Source: an uncultured Dokdonia sp. (GTDB lineage: Bacteria; Bacteroidota; Bacteroidia; Flavobacteriales; Flavobacteriaceae). From it: DNA of 64,000 nt. The DNA lies in contig CANNDF010000001.1 of the NCBI GenBank assembly GCA_947503305.1, forward strand, positions 992,001 to 1,056,000, read 5' to 3'. The translations under genes and the position numbers were made by a program. The notes below the pieces were generated by a model, which was not told where the DNA came from, ran no database searches, and saw only the letters and a program-made list of their open reading frames with translations. Below, one piece after another: positions 51,193 through 60,200 of this stretch (positions within the stretch are counted from its first letter, which is position 1; each line of letters starts with the position of its first letter).

Positions 51193-51737
51193 TCGGTAGA
51201 CTTAGGCAAAATAGCTTGATTGTAATTACTTGTTCTTAAATATTCGTTTTTCAATTCTTCAATATGAGCTAGTATTTTCTGTCTGCCTATATAATCAGGA
51301 TGTAAAGCATCCTTATAATCAATATCAGAGACCATAAGGGCAATATACCAGGTCCCAGTTCTAGAAGAATAGATATCTTCAAGCAAAGGATCATTCCCGT
51401 TATTTGATCTAGCAGCGTCAATAGCTAATGGAATAAGATTAATCGTTTTTGTAGATTTTTCTGCTTCGTAAAATGAAATAAAATACTCCTTTCCATCTAT
51501 TAATAAAGGGGTGTTATCTTCTACATTCGTATTACCTCGTTGGTATTTTGTATTGATATAGTAGTAAAACTCATCTGCATTTTTTGGGTCTGTAAAAACA
51601 TAGGAATACCTATTAGGTAATTTTCGTTTAAACTTCTTACCCCTTATGACCTTTCCATCCTCAAGGTTAGGTGCTATTGATAGGGGAATGCATGAAGTAA
51701 AAATAAAACAAGAAACAAATAGTACTAGTACTCTCAT
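51189..51737 (-). CDS. lipoprotein of unknown function
   Basis: 182 aa with lipobox FIFTSC (Cys16). The body has alternating polar strands (YSYVFTDPKNADEFYYYINTKYQ, YFISFYEAEKSTKTINLIPL) and a helical C-terminus; no family recognised. Its stop overlaps that of the convergent DUF6503-like gene by 4 nt. Transcribed alone from the 51.8 kb region, which also contains a perfect palindrome. Confidence 0.7.
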   Translation of the reverse strand: MRVLVLFVSCFIFTSCIPLSIAPNLEDGKVIRGKKFKRKLPNRYSYVFTDPKNADEFYYYINTKYQRGNTNVEDNTPLLIDGKEYFISFYEAEKSTKTINLIPLAIDAARSNNGNDPLLEDIYSSRTGTWYIALMVSDIDYKDALHPDYIGRQKILAHIEELKNEYLRTSNYNQAILPKSTD

Positions 51738-51865
51738 AGGTATTAGGTTTTTACAATACGCACAAACAATATGCCATATCGAATGTAAGGTTGCATTTTT
51801 ACTAAAGAAACTAAAGGTTGTCTAGGAAAATAGAAATAGCGTTATATATAGATTAAGAGGTGTTT

Positions 51866-51887
51866 ATACGCTTTCGCGAAAGCGTAT
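51866..51887. repeat. GCTTTCGCGAAAGC palindrome, copy 9 (22-bp perfect palindrome)
   Basis: Core 51870-51883, symmetry extended by ATAC/GTAT. Intergenic, 63 bp before the GH85 gene. Confidence 0.9.
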
Positions 51888-51950
51888 GTATCACCACTAT
51901 ATGTATTTGTGATATAAAAATGATACTTTTAAGGATCAATACATAAAACC

Positions 51951-53951
51951 ATGCTCAGAAAAATTACACTCCTTATTGCGTTGATTTCGTATATCTCAAT
52001 TACTGCTCAAATTATTAATGAAGCTCCTTATATTCTAACGGTAGATGAACTCAAAGCATGGACACAAGATGGACCTACAGCCAGTACGTCTTTGATCGCT
52101 ACCGAACCACTTGCCGAACGTTTTGTCAATACCGAAACGCAATTTAATCCAGAATTACCTAATGATATGGAGATTGCCTATCTGCCAGATGGGATGAATA
52201 ATTTTGGGAATTATGGAGAAGAACAGTCACAGTTTAATCTATATAATTTTACAAATTGGTCTTATATAGATCGTTTAGTATGGTTTGGAGGAACAGCAGA
52301 TCAAACAGTACAATTACCCTCTGCACCATGGACAAATGCAGCCCATAGAAATGGAGTAAAAGTGTTTGGGAATGTATTTTTTGCGCCTAATGCCTTTGGG
52401 GGGAGTACCGCTACTATGAATAATTTTTTAGAGCAAAACGGGGACGGTAGTTTTGTAGCAGTCCCGATTATGGTTGCTATTATGGAGTACTACAATTTTG
52501 ATGGATGGTTTATTAATGAAGAAACAAACACAAACAGTACTACTGCAGGTCTTATGAGAGCCTTTCTCGAAGAACTTACTACTGCTGTTGAGGCGCTCGA
52601 TAAAGAAGTTATGTGGTATGATGCAATGCTCTTGAGTGGATCCGTTTCCTGGCAAAATAGACTTACTGCAAATAATAGTGTTTTTGTACAAGATGATGCA
52701 GATGGTGATATGACCAATGGATTTGAAACACGTGTAAGTAGTAATATATTCATTAACTTTTTCTGGAATACAATGAGCTTTCCAAATGCATCCAGATCTA
52801 GAGCAAATGCTATAGGGAGATCTCCATTTGATGTATTTACAGGAGTCGATGTATGGCCAGGGAGAAATCAAGCACGATTCCAATCGGGAGGTAATAATTG
52901 GATGTCATTAATGCATGATGACCCTACTTCGCCTATCACTTCTTTCGGTCTTTTTGCTCCCAACTGTGTCTATAATAATGCCGAGTATTCTACTTTTAAT
53001 ACCAATCCTAATGATTATGAAGATTTTTATAGTGAAGAACGCCATATGTTTGCTGGAGCAGATAGAAATCCGGCGATAGAAGATGTATCAGGGTTTAAAG
53101 GGTATTCCAATTGGATTCCAGCCAGTTCTACAATCCAGACATTGCCTTTTGAAACTTATTTTAATACTGGACATGGTCTTTCTAGGTTTGAATCGGGAAT
53201 AGAAGTGAGTACAGCTCCGTGGCATAATATGAATGAACAAGATATATTACCTACATGGCAATTTGCATTTTCAGAAAATGGAGCGCTTACTGCAAATTGG
53301 GATTTTGAAAATGCGTTTATGGGAGGGAGTTCACTACGTATAGAAGGAGACTTGGATACAGGAGTTCCAGTGGACTTAACGTTGTATAAAACAGAACTTC
53401 CTGTTACAGGAGAAACAAAAGTAGATATTATATATAATCAGGTAGATAGTGGTGATGGCAGTCTTCTTGTATCTCTTTCTTTTGCAGATCCCGATATGAA
53501 TGCCGTTACTATCTTTGTAGATCCTAATGCAAGCAATGGATGGGCAGGAGAAACTTTTAGTTTAGAAGAATTTGCAGGGGAGGAAATTACTACCATAGGA
53601 CTTCAGTTTTTAGCACCCACAGAAGTAACAAATTATGGTGTCAATGTAGGATTATTACGAGTACATGAAGGAGAGCCGTTGTCCCTATCAGAAGCACAAC
53701 TTGCAGAAGATATGGTTGCAGTATTTTATGAGAAAGATTCAATTATACTTAGTGTAAATGATACTTTTTCTAGACAAGATATTCAGTATGATCTCTATGA
53801 TACTAATGGAAAGCGTATAACAGATGGAATTATTAAAAACTCAGAGAAAGTAAGATATCTATTACCTATTCAAAACGTATCAAAAGGGGTCTATTTTATT
53901 GCTCTTCAGAGTGAATCAAGATCGATTACAAAAAAAATAATTATAAAATAA
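51951..53951 (+). CDS. secreted GH85 endo-beta-N-acetylglucosaminidase
   Basis: 666 aa. Signal peptide (ALISYISITAQ), then the GH85 barrel: NWSYIDRLVWFGGTAD, PSAPWTNAAHRNGVKVFGNVFFAPNAFGG, and the catalytic strand FDGWFINEET with Asn189 and Glu191 in the N-x-E spacing of family 85 (substrate-assisted mechanism). Beta-sandwich modules follow (about 470-580), and the C-terminus (YDLYDTNGKRITDGII ... VSKGVYFIAL ... KKIIIK) is a type A sorting domain. Reaction: cleaves the chitobiose core of N-glycans. Outer-surface or released; next to a TonB receptor and its two-component system, so probably part of glycan scavenging. Confidence 0.9.
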   Translation: MLRKITLLIALISYISITAQIINEAPYILTVDELKAWTQDGPTASTSLIATEPLAERFVNTETQFNPELPNDMEIAYLPDGMNNFGNYGEEQSQFNLYNFTNWSYIDRLVWFGGTADQTVQLPSAPWTNAAHRNGVKVFGNVFFAPNAFGGSTATMNNFLEQNGDGSFVAVPIMVAIMEYYNFDGWFINEETNTNSTTAGLMRAFLEELTTAVEALDKEVMWYDAMLLSGSVSWQNRLTANNSVFVQDDADGDMTNGFETRVSSNIFINFFWNTMSFPNASRSRANAIGRSPFDVFTGVDVWPGRNQARFQSGGNNWMSLMHDDPTSPITSFGLFAPNCVYNNAEYSTFNTNPNDYEDFYSEERHMFAGADRNPAIEDVSGFKGYSNWIPASSTIQTLPFETYFNTGHGLSRFESGIEVSTAPWHNMNEQDILPTWQFAFSENGALTANWDFENAFMGGSSLRIEGDLDTGVPVDLTLYKTELPVTGETKVDIIYNQVDSGDGSLLVSLSFADPDMNAVTIFVDPNASNGWAGETFSLEEFAGEEITTIGLQFLAPTEVTNYGVNVGLLRVHEGEPLSLSEAQLAEDMVAVFYEKDSIILSVNDTFSRQDIQYDLYDTNGKRITDGIIKNSEKVRYLLPIQNVSKGVYFIALQSESRSITKKIIIK

Positions 53952-53980
53952 GAGAAACGTATAAAAGGAAGTCGGTAAGA

Positions 53981-54742
53981 TTACATATCTAGCCATTTTT
54001 TAAAATTACTCGTTCGCTCTCTAGAGACTATGACTTGTTCTTCTTCTGCAGGAATTAATTTTAGAATCAACCTACTATTGAAATAGGTGTTGATCTGAGA
54101 TACTGCTTTTACAGAAATCATAAACTTACGATTCACTCTAAAAAAATCTAGTGGATTCAGAATGTCTTCGAGTTGATCGATAGTGTATTCTATAGGAAAT
54201 TGCTGGTTGGTATGTGTATGAAGACAAATAGCTCCTTCCTGAGATTTAAAATAGGCAATGTCTTGTACATTAAAACTATTGTATTGATTACCTACTTTCA
54301 CCATAAATCGATGTTTATATTCTTTTTTAAATAGGTTTTTAATATGTGATATCTTATGCTCATCCATTATTCTATCATGAGGGACTCTGGATTTCCTAAA
54401 CTTAGTTAAGGCTCTACTTAAATCATTTTTATCAATAGGTTTTAGTAAGTAGTCCAGACCATTGTATTTAAAACCTCGAATAGCATATTCATTATATGCC
54501 GTAGTAAAAATGATGGAAGGGTGGTCTTTTAAGGTGTCCAAAATGTCAAATCCATAGCCGTCATTTAATTGTATATCTAAAAAAATAAGGTCGGGCATAA
54601 TGTTATTTTCAAACCAGGAAATTCCATTTTCTACAGAAGTAATTTGTCCCACAATTTGCATTTCGGGAGCTAGTTCAGCAATTAAATTTGCAAGTCTGCG
54701 AGAAGCAATAGGTTCGTCTTCTATGATAACAGCATTCATCAT
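53981..54742 (-). CDS. LytTR-family response regulator
   Basis: 253 aa. Receiver (Asp56 in LIFLDIQLNDGYG; IIEDEPIA acidic pair; Lys in YLLKPIDK) and a LytTR DNA-binding domain (about 145-253: FMVKVGNQYNSFNVQDIAYFKSQEGAICLHTHTNQQFPIEYTIDQLE...FFRVNRKFMIS). One-base overlap with its kinase. Likely controls the divergent TonB receptor gene. Confidence 0.93.
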   Translation of the reverse strand: MMNAVIIEDEPIASRRLANLIAELAPEMQIVGQITSVENGISWFENNIMPDLIFLDIQLNDGYGFDILDTLKDHPSIIFTTAYNEYAIRGFKYNGLDYLLKPIDKNDLSRALTKFRKSRVPHDRIMDEHKISHIKNLFKKEYKHRFMVKVGNQYNSFNVQDIAYFKSQEGAICLHTHTNQQFPIEYTIDQLEDILNPLDFFRVNRKFMISVKAVSQINTYFNSRLILKLIPAEEEQVIVSRERTSNFKKWLDM

Positions 54743-55848
54743 TAGGATACGGATAAAATAGTTTTTTTAGTTTGAGTTTTTGATAATAATGGCATAGTAA
54801 CTTTGAAAAACTCTTTCTCATTTTCTATGAGTACGCTAGCATTAGTGTAAAAAGCATATCTTTTTTGTATGTTTTTTAAACCTAGTTGTGTAGATATTTC
54901 CTCAGGGATTCGTTTTCGAAGGGTATTTTGTACTACAATACTTTCATTCTCTATAGAAAATATAGTAATTTCTAAGGGTTTTTCTTTAGAGTAATAGTTG
55001 TGTTTTAATGCATTTTCTATAAGCATTTGTAAAGATAATGTAGGGATAAAAAGCTCTTTTCGATTTGCAGAAACCAGGGTTGATATGTGAAGCGCACCCT
55101 CATGGCGCACATTCATCATAAAGATAAAAGATTCTAAGAAATTAAGTTCTTTTTCAAGAGGCACAATATCTTCATCGCGATTATCCAAAATATAACGATA
55201 ACAAGAAGCAAGTCGCGTTACAAAGTCAGATGCAAGATCACGATCTTCATACATTAATGAGGTCAAAATATTAAGGCTATTGAATAGAAAGTGCGGACTA
55301 ATCTGGCTTTTTAATGACGCATATTGAGAAGCAATAAGCTCTTTTTGAAGTTTTTCCATTTTTTCTTCAATTCGCTTTTTTTGACTTAAAGAATAATAAA
55401 ATAGATTGGAAGTCCCTACTGCAAATGTGAGTAAAAGTGCTCTAAAAAAATCGACTCTAAATCGTAGCGGTCTATCTTCGGGGAGGATATTACACAATTC
55501 ATAAAGTTGATAGTTTATGATATAGTAGGTTATTGCAATAATTGGAATAGCAATAGCCATGTTAATTCCCAGAATACGGATACTATCTTTAAAATACATC
55601 GTATTCTTCTGCTGTTGATGTCTTCTTATTAACCAATCACTAGCTTCCCAAATCACCATAAAAAGAAAGAATGCCGAAAGGTAGTATGCAATAGATACAA
55701 ATTCAAATACCTTCTCTTCTCCATCATCATCATGATCTATAGTAAGCTTTACCAAGAGGTAGACTACGGTAATTACTACAACCCTAAAGCCAAACTTTTT
55801 GAAATTAAAATGGGTAAACATACTTTTCATGATCCTGTAAATATACAT
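54742..55848 (-). CDS. LytS-type sensor histidine kinase
   Basis: 368 aa (ATGs at 55830 or 55821 are alternative starts). About four membrane helices, then the His_kinase/HATPase pair of the LytS type: SLKSQISPHFLFNSLNILTSLMYEDRDLASDFVTRLASCYRYIL with the phospho-His in SPHFLFN, and an ATPase domain with PTLSLQMLIENALKHNYYS. No extracytoplasmic sensor domain is evident. Divergent from the TonB receptor gene, sharing a 200-bp control region. Confidence 0.9.
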   Translation of the reverse strand: MYIYRIMKSMFTHFNFKKFGFRVVVITVVYLLVKLTIDHDDDGEEKVFEFVSIAYYLSAFFLFMVIWEASDWLIRRHQQQKNTMYFKDSIRILGINMAIAIPIIAITYYIINYQLYELCNILPEDRPLRFRVDFFRALLLTFAVGTSNLFYYSLSQKKRIEEKMEKLQKELIASQYASLKSQISPHFLFNSLNILTSLMYEDRDLASDFVTRLASCYRYILDNRDEDIVPLEKELNFLESFIFMMNVRHEGALHISTLVSANRKELFIPTLSLQMLIENALKHNYYSKEKPLEITIFSIENESIVVQNTLRKRIPEEISTQLGLKNIQKRYAFYTNASVLIENEKEFFKVTMPLLSKTQTKKTILSVS

Positions 55849-55970
55849 TTTATAGATAGGTGTCTTTTGTCAAAAAGAATGAATTGTCAATTTATCTATT
55901 GAGTTGTATTATAAGTTATATGACTTGAAATAATGCAAGATTATTTTACAAAATATAGTTCAAATGATTT

Positions 55971-56001
55971 TTTGACAATAAGGTGAGTGTATCTACAATT
56001 G
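55971..56001 (+). promoter_or_regulatory. promoter of the second TonB receptor
   Basis: TTTG (55971-55974), exactly 19-nt spacer, TACAATTG (55994-56001; one base off TAnnTTTG). TTGACAAT also occurs mirrored at 55883-55890 toward the kinase gene. Confidence 0.5.
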
Positions 56002-56019
56002 AGGTTTTTTGAGTAGGTA

Positions 56020-56037
56020 TCTTTTTTCTAAAAAAGA
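56020..56037. repeat. AT-rich hairpin in the TonB receptor leader
   Basis: TCTTTTTT and AAAAAAGA are perfectly complementary with a 2-base centre, 11 bp before the ATG; would fold in the mRNA leader. Confidence 0.35.
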
Positions 56038-56048
56038 ATATTTACATC

Positions 56049-58448
56049 ATGGAAACAAAAAAAATGAAAAATCTAATATTTATTGTTCTTATTTTATGTA
56101 CTGTAATAGGAACAGCTCAAAATGGAATCATTAAAGGGAATGTAATTGATAAGCAATCAGAGATTCCCCTGTTAGGCGCCAATGTAGAATTGATGAATTC
56201 TAATCCTCCCATTGGCGTTATTACAGATGAAAACGGAAAATTTAAGATAGAAAATGTACCCGTAGGGAGACAAAGCATCCGAGTTACGTATTTAGGGTTT
56301 GAATCTATTACAATACCTAATATCGTCGTAACATCCGGAAAAGACGCTGTGGTCGATGTAAGCTTAATAGAAGCTTTTGGGCAACTAGATGAAATTGTTA
56401 TAAGTTCGGGAACCAATAAAGAACGGGCTGTAAATAGGTTGGCTACAGTTTCTGCTCGTCAGTTTAGTGTTGATGAGGTAACCCGTTTTTCAGGCGGGAG
56501 AAGTGATGTAGGAAGACTTGCAGCAAATTTTGCTGGGGTTTCTTCGCCAGATGATAGTCGTAATGATATCGTAGTACGAGGTAATTCACCTACAGGCTTA
56601 CTATGGCGTTTGGAAGGAATTCCAATTCCAAGTCCAAATCATTTTTCTACAGCGGGTACTACAGGAGGTCCTGTTTCTGCACTCAATCCAAATATGCTTA
56701 AAAATTCTGATTTCCTAACGTCTGCATTTCCCGCGGAATATGGCAATGCTTTAGGAGGGGTTTTTGATTTAGGGTTTAGAAAAGGAAATGCAGATAATAA
56801 TGAATATTCATTACAGATGGGTGTCTTTTCTGGAGTCGAAGCAAATGCTGAAGGACCTCTGGGGAAAAATGGAGGGTCTTTTCTGGTCGCAGCAAGGTAT
56901 TCTTTGGTAGGTATCCTAGGACAAGGAGCCGGAGGTACCAGTGCAGTACCTAATTACGGGGATTTATCACTTAATATTGATTTTGGCAGAGGGAAAGCTG
57001 GAAACTTTTCGGTATTTGGAATTTTTGGAACCTCTAATATCGATTTTATGGGAGATGATATTGATGAGGATGATCTTTTTGCAGCTACAGATGAAAATAC
57101 GTTCGTAGATTCTGGTTTTGGAGTTTTAGGATTAAAACATCGTATCAATGTAAGTGATAAATCCTATATCAAAACCACGGTTTCTGGGTCTTTTTCGCTC
57201 AATGAATTTATGGTAGATCGCTTTATTGATCAAGACACAGATCAGGAACGTTCTATACTGTATACAGAGGCAGATAATACAGAATCCAGATTGAGTATTT
57301 CCAGTTTGTTTAATAGCAAACTGAATAACAAATCTACCTTACGGGCTGGTTTTGTATATGAAAATATAGGTTTTGATACACTGGAACGTGATCGAGATAT
57401 GCAACCGGATCTAGATGGAGATGGCGATCCGGATTTGTTTACCTTCAGTGATATTGATGAGAGCTTTGGAATCCTCCAGCCTTTTATCTCCGGACAGTAT
57501 CGGGTCACTGAAAAAATAACCCTCAATGGAGGACTGCATGCGCAGTATAGTACATTAAGTGATCAGTTTGTGCTAGAACCTAGAGCCGCTGTTAACTATG
57601 CGATAGCTCCTAAGCACAAAATTAATTTCGGATATGGTCTACACCATCAAACACAACCTTTACCCATACTATTCCTTAACGAATCTATTGACGGTCAATT
57701 GGTACAGACCAATAAAGAATTGGATTTTACACAAAGCAACCACTTTGTACTAGGGTATGACGTTCGGCTTGCCAAAAGTTGGAGAGGAAAACTAGAAGTG
57801 TATTATCAGTCCATAAGCAATGCCGCTGTAGAGGCATTCCCATCTAGTTATTCATCGCTCACCGAGGGAGCAGACTTCGGATTTGATAATGATAGAGTAT
57901 CATTAGTCAATGAAGGAACTGGTTTTAATCAGGGGGTAGAAATCACTATTGAGAAGTTTTTTGATAAAGGATTTTATGGCTTGTTGACTTCTTCCTTTTT
58001 TGAAAGTAGGTATGAAGGGAGTGATGGTATAGAGCGCAATACCCCATTTAATAATGGCTATGTGATCAATCTATTGGCAGGAAAAGAATTTAGATTGGGT
58101 GCTTCTGGGCGCAATACATGGTTTGTAGATACCAAATTAACAACCTCAGGAGGGCGCTATTTTACGCCTGCAAATCTTGAAGCTTCTCAGGCGGCTGGTT
58201 TTGAGGTGTTGAGAGAGGATATAGCATTTAGCGAACAGAATGATGCTTATTTTCGATGGGATGTAAAATTTGGAGTCAAATTAAATAGTGCAAAAAAGAA
58301 ACAATCACATCAGTTTTTTATTGATTTACAAAACGTAACCAATAATAGTAACTTATTTCAACAACGCTATAATCGAGTTACCAATAGAATAGATGAAGTA
58401 GATCAGACTGGGTTTTTTCCAGATGTAGGATATCGCTTTCAGTTTTAA
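56049..58448 (+). CDS. TonB-dependent receptor (CarboxypepD_reg type)
   Basis: 799 aa. Signal peptide (IFIVLILCTVIGTAQ); peptidase-regulatory-like domain (about 26-110, IPLLGANVELMNSNPPIGVITDENGKFKIENVPVGRQSIRVTYLGFE); plug domain (SRNDIVVRGNSPTGLLWRLEGIPIPSPNHFS); barrel ending TGFFPDVGYRFQF with terminal Phe. Start could be Met6 (56064). Shorter than the receptor at 6022 and of a different subclass. Under probable control of the adjoining LytS/LytTR pair, with the GH85 enzyme across them, suggesting import of N-glycan fragments or glycopeptides; substrate unproven. Confidence 0.9.
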   Translation: METKKMKNLIFIVLILCTVIGTAQNGIIKGNVIDKQSEIPLLGANVELMNSNPPIGVITDENGKFKIENVPVGRQSIRVTYLGFESITIPNIVVTSGKDAVVDVSLIEAFGQLDEIVISSGTNKERAVNRLATVSARQFSVDEVTRFSGGRSDVGRLAANFAGVSSPDDSRNDIVVRGNSPTGLLWRLEGIPIPSPNHFSTAGTTGGPVSALNPNMLKNSDFLTSAFPAEYGNALGGVFDLGFRKGNADNNEYSLQMGVFSGVEANAEGPLGKNGGSFLVAARYSLVGILGQGAGGTSAVPNYGDLSLNIDFGRGKAGNFSVFGIFGTSNIDFMGDDIDEDDLFAATDENTFVDSGFGVLGLKHRINVSDKSYIKTTVSGSFSLNEFMVDRFIDQDTDQERSILYTEADNTESRLSISSLFNSKLNNKSTLRAGFVYENIGFDTLERDRDMQPDLDGDGDPDLFTFSDIDESFGILQPFISGQYRVTEKITLNGGLHAQYSTLSDQFVLEPRAAVNYAIAPKHKINFGYGLHHQTQPLPILFLNESIDGQLVQTNKELDFTQSNHFVLGYDVRLAKSWRGKLEVYYQSISNAAVEAFPSSYSSLTEGADFGFDNDRVSLVNEGTGFNQGVEITIEKFFDKGFYGLLTSSFFESRYEGSDGIERNTPFNNGYVINLLAGKEFRLGASGRNTWFVDTKLTTSGGRYFTPANLEASQAAGFEVLREDIAFSEQNDAYFRWDVKFGVKLNSAKKKQSHQFFIDLQNVTNNSNLFQQRYNRVTNRIDEVDQTGFFPDVGYRFQF

Positions 58449-58489
58449 TAATGAGTGTATATATTTTGCCTTTAAAGATTAAGGATATT

Positions 58490-59039
58490 ATGTCATATAT
58501 TATAAAAAGTTATTTAATAATCAGTAGTGTTATCGTGTTCATATCTATGAAAACTTCTACAGTTTCTAATAAAAATGAATTTTTAAGTCGTGATCTTAAT
58601 GAGATAAAATAGATGATACGCTTTAGCAAAAGCATAAACCCTGAAGTATCTGAGGTTCCGGTCGAATGGCATCTATATCATATGCTTAAAACTATAAACG
58701 AGATTTATAAAACTCTTGAACGTTCTGATCCAAAAAAATATAAGACCAGTTTTAATATATCTCGGTTTTTTTTCACATACGTTTAATTATATTCCAAGGA
58801 GATTTGCTCAATCATTAGAAGCTGTAAGACCTCCTGATATAATTACATGAGAAGGTATCGAAGAGCAGTTGAAAGAAGCGAGAAAAAATATTGGTGTAAT
58901 AGATGAACTAGATAAGAAGTCTTTTTTTGAGTATCCTGTTTTTAAGAAACTTAACAGAAGACAGTCAAAACGATTTTTGCAAGTACATACAAGACACCAT
59001 CTTAAAATAGTGCGCGATATTCTAAAAGAGAAAAACTAG
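58490..59039 (+). pseudogene. decayed gene resembling the DUF1569/DinB-like family
   Basis: Three lesions break one ancestral frame of about 180 codons. An ORF from ATG 58490 (with a hydrophobic start, YLIISSVIVFIS) meets an in-frame TAG at 58610-58612; reading on from ATG 58613 gives VPVEWHLYHMLKTINEIYKTLERSDPKKY; the frame then shifts at an 8-T run (58766-58773), after which YIPRRFAQSLEAVRPPD and, past a TGA (58848-58850), KKSFFEYPVFKKLNRRQSKRFLQVHTRHHLKIVRDIL follow to TAG 59037-59039. The closing HTRHHLKI pattern is typical of DUF1569/DinB-like proteins; family naming is from memory. A degraded palindrome copy sits in the same stretch. Confidence 0.6.
58620..58633. repeat. decayed palindrome copy GCTTTAGCAAAAGC
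   Basis: Two differences from the core (C to A, G to A). Located in the pseudogene just after its first stop codon. Confidence 0.45.
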
Positions 59040-59071
59040 TTATTACTCACAAAGAATACATTATTTCATAG

Positions 59072-59107
59072 AAAAACCCTTTTCATACTAGTATGAAAAG
59101 GGTTTTT
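59072..59107. terminator. perfect 36-bp palindromic terminator
   Basis: AAAAACCCTTTTCATAC and its complement meet with no unpaired loop in strict symmetry (centre CTAG); A and T runs on each side. Between the pseudogene and rpmA (convergent). Confidence 0.9.
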
Positions 59108-59129
59108 AATTCTAGGAATGAACAGTTTC

Positions 59130-59390
59130 TTAAGCCTCAAAAGGGACTACAGAAACGTAAGATTTGTTATCTTTTTTCTTAGTGAATTTTACAACACCAT
59201 CCACTTTTGCGTGAAGGGTATGATCTTTTCCACCGTATACATTTTCACCTGGGTGATGTGTATTTCCTCTTTGACGTACGATGATGTTCCCTGCAATTGC
59301 AGCTTGACCTCCGAAAATCTTTACGCCTAAGCGTTTTGATGCCGATTCGCGACCGTTTTTAGAACTACCAACTCCTTTTTTATGAGCCAT
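59130..59390 (-). CDS. rpmA: 50S ribosomal protein L27
   Basis: 86 aa, standard length: [42 protein letters not shown]. The N-terminus is of the MAHKK type without a cleavable leader. Follows rplU by 39 bp, the usual rplU-rpmA order. Confidence 0.97.
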   Translation of the reverse strand: MAHKKGVGSSKNGRESASKRLGVKIFGGQAAIAGNIIVRQRGNTHHPGENVYGGKDHTLHAKVDGVVKFTKKKDNKSYVSVVPFEA

Positions 59391-59429
59391 CTTATTTCGG
59401 TTTTATGTGTTATACGTTAAGCGGTAAAC

Positions 59430-60089
59430 TTATGCTTTTCCGCCGTCTAATTCGTCTTGTAATTTTTTAAGCTCATCCCACTTACCATCTGCAGCAAGTT
59501 GTGCTTGTTGTGGCCATGTATCTGGAACATGGTTTCCACGCACACCTGAGATAATCTCAGCAATATTCTTTGTATCTGCTTTTGCAAGATCTGCAAATGT
59601 TGCGATTCCTGCAGCAGTTAATGTCTCAGCAATTTTTGGTCCGATTCCTTCGATTTTCTTAAGATCATCTCCTTTTTTTGCTGGTGCTTTTTTTACTTCT
59701 TTTTTAGGAGCAGCTTCTTTTACAGGTGCTGCAGCCTTAGGAGTAGCTTTCTTAGCAGGAGCAGCTTTTTTTGCTCCAGAAGCTGTAATGTTTTCAATTA
59801 CGATTTCTGTAAGTGACTGACGATGTCCGTTTTTCTTACGGTATCCTTTACGTCTCTTTTTCTTGAAAACGATTACTTTGTCACCTTTTAGGTGCTTTAC
59901 AACAGTAGCTCCTACTTGAGCTCCGTCTATAGCCGGGGCGCCGATAGTAACATTGTCACCGTCACTGATTAAAAGAACATTGTCAAAAGCAACTTTCTTT
60001 CCTTCTTCAGTATTTAAACGGTGGACAAAGACTTTCTGGTCTTTTGCAACTTTGAATTGCTGCCCTGCTATCTCTACAATTGCGTACAT
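59430..60089 (-). CDS. rplU: 50S ribosomal protein L21 with a helix-hairpin-helix C-terminal extension
   Basis: 219 aa against about 100 in most bacteria. Residues 1-103 are L21 ([25 protein letters not shown] ... [25 protein letters not shown]). A Lys/Ala/Pro linker (about 104-140) leads to a domain with two helix-hairpin-helix turns ([41 protein letters not shown]) and a C-terminal helix. The extension occurs in other flavobacteria as I recall; it may bind rRNA or DNA. First gene of the rplU-rpmA operon. Confidence 0.93.
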   Translation of the reverse strand: MYAIVEIAGQQFKVAKDQKVFVHRLNTEEGKKVAFDNVLLISDGDNVTIGAPAIDGAQVGATVVKHLKGDKVIVFKKKRRKGYRKKNGHRQSLTEIVIENITASGAKKAAPAKKATPKAAAPVKEAAPKKEVKKAPAKKGDDLKKIEGIGPKIAETLTAAGIATFADLAKADTKNIAEIISGVRGNHVPDTWPQQAQLAADGKWDELKKLQDELDGGKA

Positions 60090-60123
60090 AGCGATTAATT
60101 AAAATGATTGTTATTACACTAAT

Positions 60124-60148
60124 AAAAAACTTAATCTTTCGATTTAAG
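60124..60148 (-). promoter_or_regulatory. hairpin with U-run in the rplU leader
   Basis: On the minus strand CTTAAATC-GAAA-GATTAAG (one bulged A) is followed by six U, the layout of an intrinsic terminator, lying between the rplU promoter and its ATG. Either the terminator of DUF2461 or an attenuator of rplU. Confidence 0.5.
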
Positions 60149-60154
60149 CGGGTG

Positions 60155-60185
60155 CAAATATACCACTAATCTATTAATTTACAAG
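60155..60185 (-). promoter_or_regulatory. promoter of rplU-rpmA
   Basis: CTTG (60182-60185), 19-nt spacer, TATATTTG (60155-60162, exact match) on the minus strand. Predicted leader about 60 nt, beginning at the hairpin. Confidence 0.6.
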
Positions 60186-60200
60186 GGTAGGATATGTTTT

